Shown: one piece after another, positions 58,993 through 64,000 of the stretch
Position numbering within the stretch: the first letter of the stretch is position 1
How the letters are laid out: each line of letters opens with the position of its first letter
Source of the DNA: Diphasiastrum complanatum
Lineage: Eukaryota; Streptophyta; Lycopodiopsida; Lycopodiales; Lycopodiaceae
Reading direction: 5' to 3'
NCBI GenBank assembly: GCA_029204225.1
Contig: CM055108.1
Location: 9,176,601-9,240,600, forward strand
Length of the DNA: 64,000 bases
Translations under genes and position numbers: made by a program
Notes under the pieces: generated by a model
The model's input: the letters and a program-made list of their open reading frames with translations, nothing else
Databases searched by the model: none
Told to the model about the DNA's origin: nothing

Positions 58993-60783
58993 ATGGATGA
59001 AATAGGTAAGAGTCAGCACATGTATGCAGGTACAAACGGAATCAAAGATCAAAACAAAATTATCTATGATAATGTAAAGATGGTGGAGACTAGTCCCGTA
59101 GATCAGAGCAGAAGCAAGGTCTGCCTTTTGGCCATTGATGGAGGTGGGATGAGGGGGATCATCGCTGCTACTGTTTTAGTTCACTTGGAGGAAGCCCTCA
59201 AACGCAAAAGTGGAAACCCAAAAGCTAGGATCAAAGATTATTTCGACATTGCTGCAGGGACCAGCGTCGGTGGGTTGCTGGTCTCTTTCCTTTTCGCAGG
59301 AGATGAAAATGGCCACCCCATCTTCACAGCCGAAGAAAGTTTCAAGTTCATGATAGAGAAAGGAAAAGACATTTTCAAATTTAGAAGGGCGCAGCGTGTT
59401 TTCGCCTCACTGCGAGGATTGTTCTCACCGAAGTACTCAACCCAATTCTGGGAGAGCGTTCTGCAAACTCTGTTTATCAGAAATGGCGAGGCCATCACTA
59501 TGCGCGACACGCTGAAGCCGCTCATCATTCCAGGCTACGATCTGGCAACTGCGGGACCGGTCGTCTTCAAAACAGCCGATGCAATTGATTCTCCCTCGTG
59601 GAATTTCCGCCTCTGGGAAGTTATTCGAGCAACCTCGTCTGTGCCTGGCTTGTGGAAGCCAGCACGCTTGACCTCTGTGGATGGCACAAACTCCTTCGCC
59701 GCCGTGGATGGTGGTCTTGTTCTGAATAATCCCACAGGAGTTGCAGTGAATCACATCCTCAATAATAAGCGCGAGTTTCTATCGGTGAATTCTATTCATG
59801 ATATGTTGATTCTCTCAATCGGCTGTGGTCAGTTTGATCGCACCTACGAGTACAGAAAAGTTCATCGCTGGGGCTCTTTACAGTGGTTCAAGCCCATCGC
59901 GAAGATTATCATAGATTCTTGGGCAGATATGGTCGACTTTGCGATCTGCACTATGTATGGCAAAGATCAAGACAACTACTTGCGCATACAGGCAAGGACC
60001 GCAATCTCTGTAGATAGTATGGGGAATCCAATTCCAATTTTTTTCTCATTACAGCATTGTTAGAAACCATATTTATCAATACCGCTCCTCCCCTTTATAA
60101 CAATAGGAAGCTCAGGTGTGGCTATCTGAATGTATTGTTGACCATTTTTTTGCTTATTAAAGGTTAGTGACGTAATCAAGGGTATAAGACTGGTCGTGCC
60201 TGAATGCTTCTTCAATTAGGCGTTACAGGAAGAGCGAATCATGGCTAAACTTGCTCCTTTCCCTCATAGGTCTTTCCCAGATATATAGCTCTTGGAAGCC
60301 ACATCTAAAAATTGACACCTTTGCTTTTTGGTACAGACTCTAAATTCTAAAAGAAGGCAATGGACATAAATAAAGTCTCTTCTTAATCTCTCTCAGCTTA
60401 ATGACTGTAAAGCATAGCTCATGGGATTCGTTTTAACATGGTATGATCATGATATAGTTGAGTCTAGATGTAGATTCTTAAATTCTGGTGGAAAGATAGG
60501 TGTGAATTGAAGATGAGCGCATAATTTGATAATGGATCTGCTTAAGTGTCTGCAGGTGACAGGGTTGCCAGATCAAGCTGTGTCGGAGGTGGACGATCCA
60601 AGCTCAAGGAACGTGGAGAAGCTGAAGAAGATGGGAAGGGAAGCACTGGAACAAAAGACTTTGGGGTACACCAAATTGTCTTTGAAGCAGTTGCACGATA
60701 AAAGTAACAAAGAAAGGCTAGAGCTTTTTGCCGAGGCACTTGTGAGCGAACGTAGGCGAAGAGAATTGAACACAAAAAAATGA
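58993..60783 (+). CDS. Patatin-like phospholipase / lipid acyl hydrolase, two exons
   Basis: Exon 1 is 58993-59991 (333 codons) and exon 2 is 60556-60783 (75 codons and TGA), 408 residues in total. The family's catalytic dyad is complete: glycine-rich oxyanion loop DGGGMRG at 49-55, nucleophile Ser91 in GTSVG, and catalytic Asp239 in VDGGLVLNNP. Length fits plant patatin-like proteins. No signal peptide is seen, so a cytosolic or membrane-surface enzyme is likely. The reaction is hydrolysis of fatty acyl esters from phospholipids or galactolipids, often linked to defence or lipid turnover. The join after NYLRIQ to VTGLPDQAVSEVDD uses a GC donor; using GTAGAT downstream instead would add six residues. 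The start is the first ATG in frame with a suitable N-terminus. Confidence 0.9.
59992..60555 (+). other. Putative GC-AG intron of the patatin-like gene
   Basis: Donor context CAG-GCAAGG and acceptor TGTCTGCAG give a phase-0 intron of 564 bp. Without splicing the frame ends at 60061-60063, which would truncate the protein at 356 residues. Confidence 0.65.
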
Positions 60784-61280
60784 GGTCACCTCGAGACAAC
60801 CATTTTTTTTATACCCTACTTCAATTGGTGCTTAATTTCAATAGATATCTAAAAAAGAATTGTGCTTAATAGTGCTTATTTGTAAAGGTCCACCACTTTG
60901 GGAGAATATTCACTATGTGGCAACTGCTCATTGGTGTACATAATATTTCATGCATACCCAACATTCCAACATGGGTTACAATTGCCATATGCGTAAAACT
61001 CTCAATGGAAAAGATTTGTACTTATTTTCAACTAACAAAACGTCACTCACATTTTATTGTGAGTTTCTTTTTTTTTAATATATTACAATCCATATTGAAA
61101 AAATCAAATCTTAACCCTATAGACTGGTTATTGAGACCAAATTTTGTCGTGTGCACCCTAAATGAAAATACATATTTCTATCGTATAATATTCATTTCTT
61201 GCAATACACATTTGATCAACTACTTTATACTAGTATAGATATACAAGAGACCTTTCACTAGATCATGCAGAGGCTTTAGA
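60784..61280. other. 3' flank, no further gene
   Basis: AT-rich DNA after the patatin stop. The plus-strand open stretch at 60915-61238 is not supported by any motif and looks like chance. Confidence 0.5.
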
Positions 61281-61287
61281 TGTTACG

Positions 61288-61372
61288 TGCCCATCCAAAG
61301 GTTTAGGTTAAGTGAGAGAGTGTTAGTGCAAGAGAGTGAAACTGTCACTTTAATTGGACCTTTGGATGGGCA
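61288..61372. repeat. Perfect 15 bp inverted repeat, 85 bp span
   Basis: TGCCCATCCAAAGGT at 61288-61302 pairs with its exact complement at 61358-61372. The loop holds GTGAGAGAGTGTTAGTGCAA-like purine-rich DNA. It could be a small MITE or an inverted-repeat RNA hairpin. Confidence 0.85.
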
Positions 61373-61679
61373 TCGAGCATTCAAAACATGTGCCGTTTAC
61401 ATTCTCAAGCATACAAGAGGACCAAACAATTAGCAACAAATCCCAATTAGAGCATTGAAAATAGTGTCTAACTATTTATATTTAAACAGGTCAATCCGAC
61501 TGACCTTGGTTCTCAAGAGAATGTGAGGTCCTCATGTTGACCCCCTTTCACATGGAGAGAGCCCTAAGGCCATAACAAGGATCTCATATTCATGATCTTC
61601 ATAGCCGCCTACTATTCCATTATTTTCCTAACCTCCATAAGTGTACATTGATGCTCTCCATATCCAAGACAGATTTGCA

Positions 61680-61765
61680 GATCCTAACCTCCATAGCCAG
61701 AATAGAGGTGTGTAGAAGACATATTTTTTTTCACCTCCATAGCCAGGATAGAGGTGTGCGGATCA
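61680..61765. repeat. Direct repeat with internal dyad (ACCTCCATAGCCAGRATAGAGGTGTG)
   Basis: Two copies, near 61687 and 61732, 45 bp apart. Each copy has CCTC at the start and GAGG at the end, so each can fold. Confidence 0.8.
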
Positions 61766-63590
61766 AATAAATGCGCTGACAAAGAAGTGTGCAAATAAGA
61801 GGGAGAGGTTTGCTAATGGACATATGCTCCTCCTTTCCTATCGATGAAAGGAAATTCAGCCACTGGTTAAAAGCAAAGCAACCATAGTCCATAGTATGAA
61901 CCCGACCCGCTTAGAATTATGTGTTGAACTATCATTGGTGATGAGGTTTAATGTCATCAATTCTGATTGGTTCCAAGTTTCAATATCATTTAGTCGTCGC
62001 ACCTTGCTATAATATCCTGATTGTATAGCAAATGGCGCTCAATTAATTTGTATATGTAGTCAAATATGTCATGTTAAATATGTTCAATGGTATTCTATGT
62101 CTAATTTCGCAATGATTGCACGATAATATTGTACAATTAAAGATAGATCAGTGGATTAACTTTTAAATATTGGATTGATGTAGAACTATTATATGTGCTT
62201 ATTTATTCAATAATTGTAACTAATGCATTGTTGTCTCATAGACAAGGGATAGGTTCTAAAACTTTTACTCATTTGTGAAGAGAATGCAATTAAATTGAGG
62301 TTCTTGGGCTACACTTTTTATTGTTTATGTGCAAATGCACAAGATTTGATCACTTGTTTCTTATCTAGGGGCTTCAATTAGTTCTTACAATATCTTTCTT
62401 GGATAATAAGCAATGTTTGCTCACTCATCAAAAAATGCATGTTCGCTTTGGATATAGTAGTCTAGTATTTGTCTACTAATTTGGTCATATTACTGTATCC
62501 AAATTTTTTGGGATGCACAAACAAAGTACAAGATTCTATCAACAATACTTTCTGTAATGGGAGGCCAAATCCAACTATGTGAAGTACACTTTGTGTAATG
62601 ATGCCTATACAATGTTCTTGATATTACACATTTGCTTGCTCCTTGATAGACATGATGTGTGTTGGTCAAATTCGTCCAGTGTCTACTAGTCTCGAAATAT
62701 ATGTAAGCCCATTTCTTTAGTTACCATGGAATTTGTGGTCAATTTTTACAATAGGAGCTACAACTTCATAGAGATTGAGTTCTTGTTCAGGTGGTAAGCC
62801 ATAGAGAATCTGCTAATGGTCTCATTCAAAGTCTAAATGAGGTGGAATTGATGGATTTTAGGGTATATAGTCACGATATAGAAGAATCAACAGTCCTTGC
62901 ATAACACTCAAAGCTCCTCAAATATAGTCAAACCTTTTGAGAAATCAATCCAATTTCCATGTCAAGGTGTAATGTGAAATCATTTAAATGTGGTAAACTA
63001 TCAATCAGTAGTAGGTAAGCATGTGAAATTGTTCATATTTCATGAAGATGATATTAAGTTCTACACAGAAAAAGAATATTTTTTGTTGTAGGTAGTGTGG
63101 ATTGCATAATCTAAAACGTTAACTTGACTAATTGTACTTCATTAGAATCACAACATTTGTTTTCCTTTGTGGTAGATGAAACCTAAATAGTATGTTCCTC
63201 TTTTGTAAGGGTGTTTTGTACTTCATCTTCTTGGTCAAATGTCTTACATGTTGTGGCTAACAAGTCACACAATAGGTTATTGGGGGAAAAATGACATCAT
63301 ATAGTGGATGGTAATTTTTTTTATAATGTGATCACACTAGAGGATTTACAAATCCAAAAACGACCCTTTGTAAAGATGTTGTTTCTTTTTTTTCTCAAAA
63401 TTTTCTTACACATTCACCAATCAGAACACTCAAATTTAAAATCTACATAACGTAACTCATTAAAATTGGAAAGAGGCCTTTTTTTATTAATAAAACGGTA
63501 ATTCAGCATTGGGGCAGCCCGCAGGCATGCACAAGCATGAAATGTTGTCCATAGTATATTATGCAGTTTATCAAAAAAGAAAAATAAAAG
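61766..63590. other. Intergenic, nothing supported
   Basis: AT-rich DNA without gene, RNA or clear element signals. Confidence 0.55.
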
Positions 63591-63600
63591 ATAATTTTTT

Positions 63601-63897
63601 AACCATAACTTCGATTGAGACTAAAATGGTTATCGTTATGATAGTGCTCGACGAGGCTTTCCAACGACACCCTAAATGACCTAGTCCTGAGCTACTGTTC
63701 AAAAGTGAGAGCCAGTCAAAGTTTCTAGAAGACCCAATATCTCTTATGTGCATGGATAGAGCACTCTTTCACTGAGAGGGTGCTCTATCAGCACACATAA
63801 GAGATATTTGGTTGTGAAGTCATGTAGGGGGGTTATTGAAAAACTGTCGTCAAGCTCTTTCTAATGGCACCATTTCATCTCAATCGGAGCTATGGTT
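63601..63897. mobile_element. Foldback element (long imperfect inverted repeat)
   Basis: The outer ends pair: AACCATAACTTCGATTGAGA at 63601 with the complement near 63878-63897. Inner arms pair very well: ATATCTCTTATGTG (63737-63750) with 63794-63807, and GATAGAGCAC (63755-63764) with 63780-63789. The loop is 15 bases. Middle parts of the arms have diverged. The structure fits a foldback MITE or miRNA-like hairpin locus. Confidence 0.75.
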
Positions 63898-64000
63898 ATA
63901 AAGTTATACTATTGTAAATGAACTATAAACTATAACATATGTAGAATGATTAACCATAAAAAATAGTGCAGGTAGAAATGACAAAGCATTGGACAGAAGA

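Noticed and set aside
59238-59754. Minus-strand open frames inside the patatin exon
   Set aside because: Shadows of the lipase coding strand, whose motifs are complete.

Overview
This 64 kb window is nuclear DNA from a land plant. The evidence is a split type-B cytokinin response regulator, a plant patatin-like lipase, a trihelix-type DNA-binding domain, plant-style LTR retrotransposons primed by initiator tRNA-Met, and long AT-rich intergenic stretches. Two intact-looking host genes in 64 kb, surrounded by old and broken elements, suggest a large, repeat-rich genome. A gymnosperm would fit, but that is inference; no sequence here proves the lineage.

Layout. 1-7205: a Ty3/gypsy chromovirus on the minus strand, cut by the window start, with gag, protease, RT, RNase H, integrase and a chromodomain, all broken by stops and frameshifts. 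7206-7470: GA microsatellites. 7987-9450: relics of other LTR elements, including a Ty1/copia gag-protease piece. 9437-12000: a second LTR-element leader and a broken open frame. 15367-20453: the type-B response regulator on the minus strand, six exons and 720 codons; its last exon of 24 codons lies beyond a 1.76 kb intron. 21668-22121: four CACGTG G-boxes upstream of it. 23590-25270: relic of a non-LTR-type reverse transcriptase. 25400-28826: copia LTR-like DNA, gag and an integrase that has lost all three catalytic acids.

28827-41265 is the strangest part. It holds an LTR-like end, a tRNA-Met primer site, about 8 kb of non-coding leader with a diverged duplicated module, and a roughly 1,060-codon broken frame of unknown function, followed by another promoter-like region. 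The leader matches the one at 9449-11000. No RT or integrase is seen in it, so a non-autonomous LTR element carrying its own unrelated protein is the working model.

41265-58700: a copia RT relic, a GC-rich island, a tRNA-derived SINE copy (a second copy sits in intron 1 of the response regulator), a minus-strand copia gag-protease-integrase relic, a 206 bp triplication with splice-like edges, a 441 bp MITE with 9 bp target duplications, a trihelix-domain frame, an array of eleven CGTGGCA/TGCCACG heptamers, and a broken transposase-like gene on the minus strand. 58993-60783: a patatin-like lipase on the plus strand with two exons and an apparent GC-AG intron. The right end is intergenic, with a foldback element at 63601-63897.

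The two complete genes show no functional link. The response regulator would act in the nucleus in cytokinin signalling; the patatin would hydrolyse lipid acyl esters.
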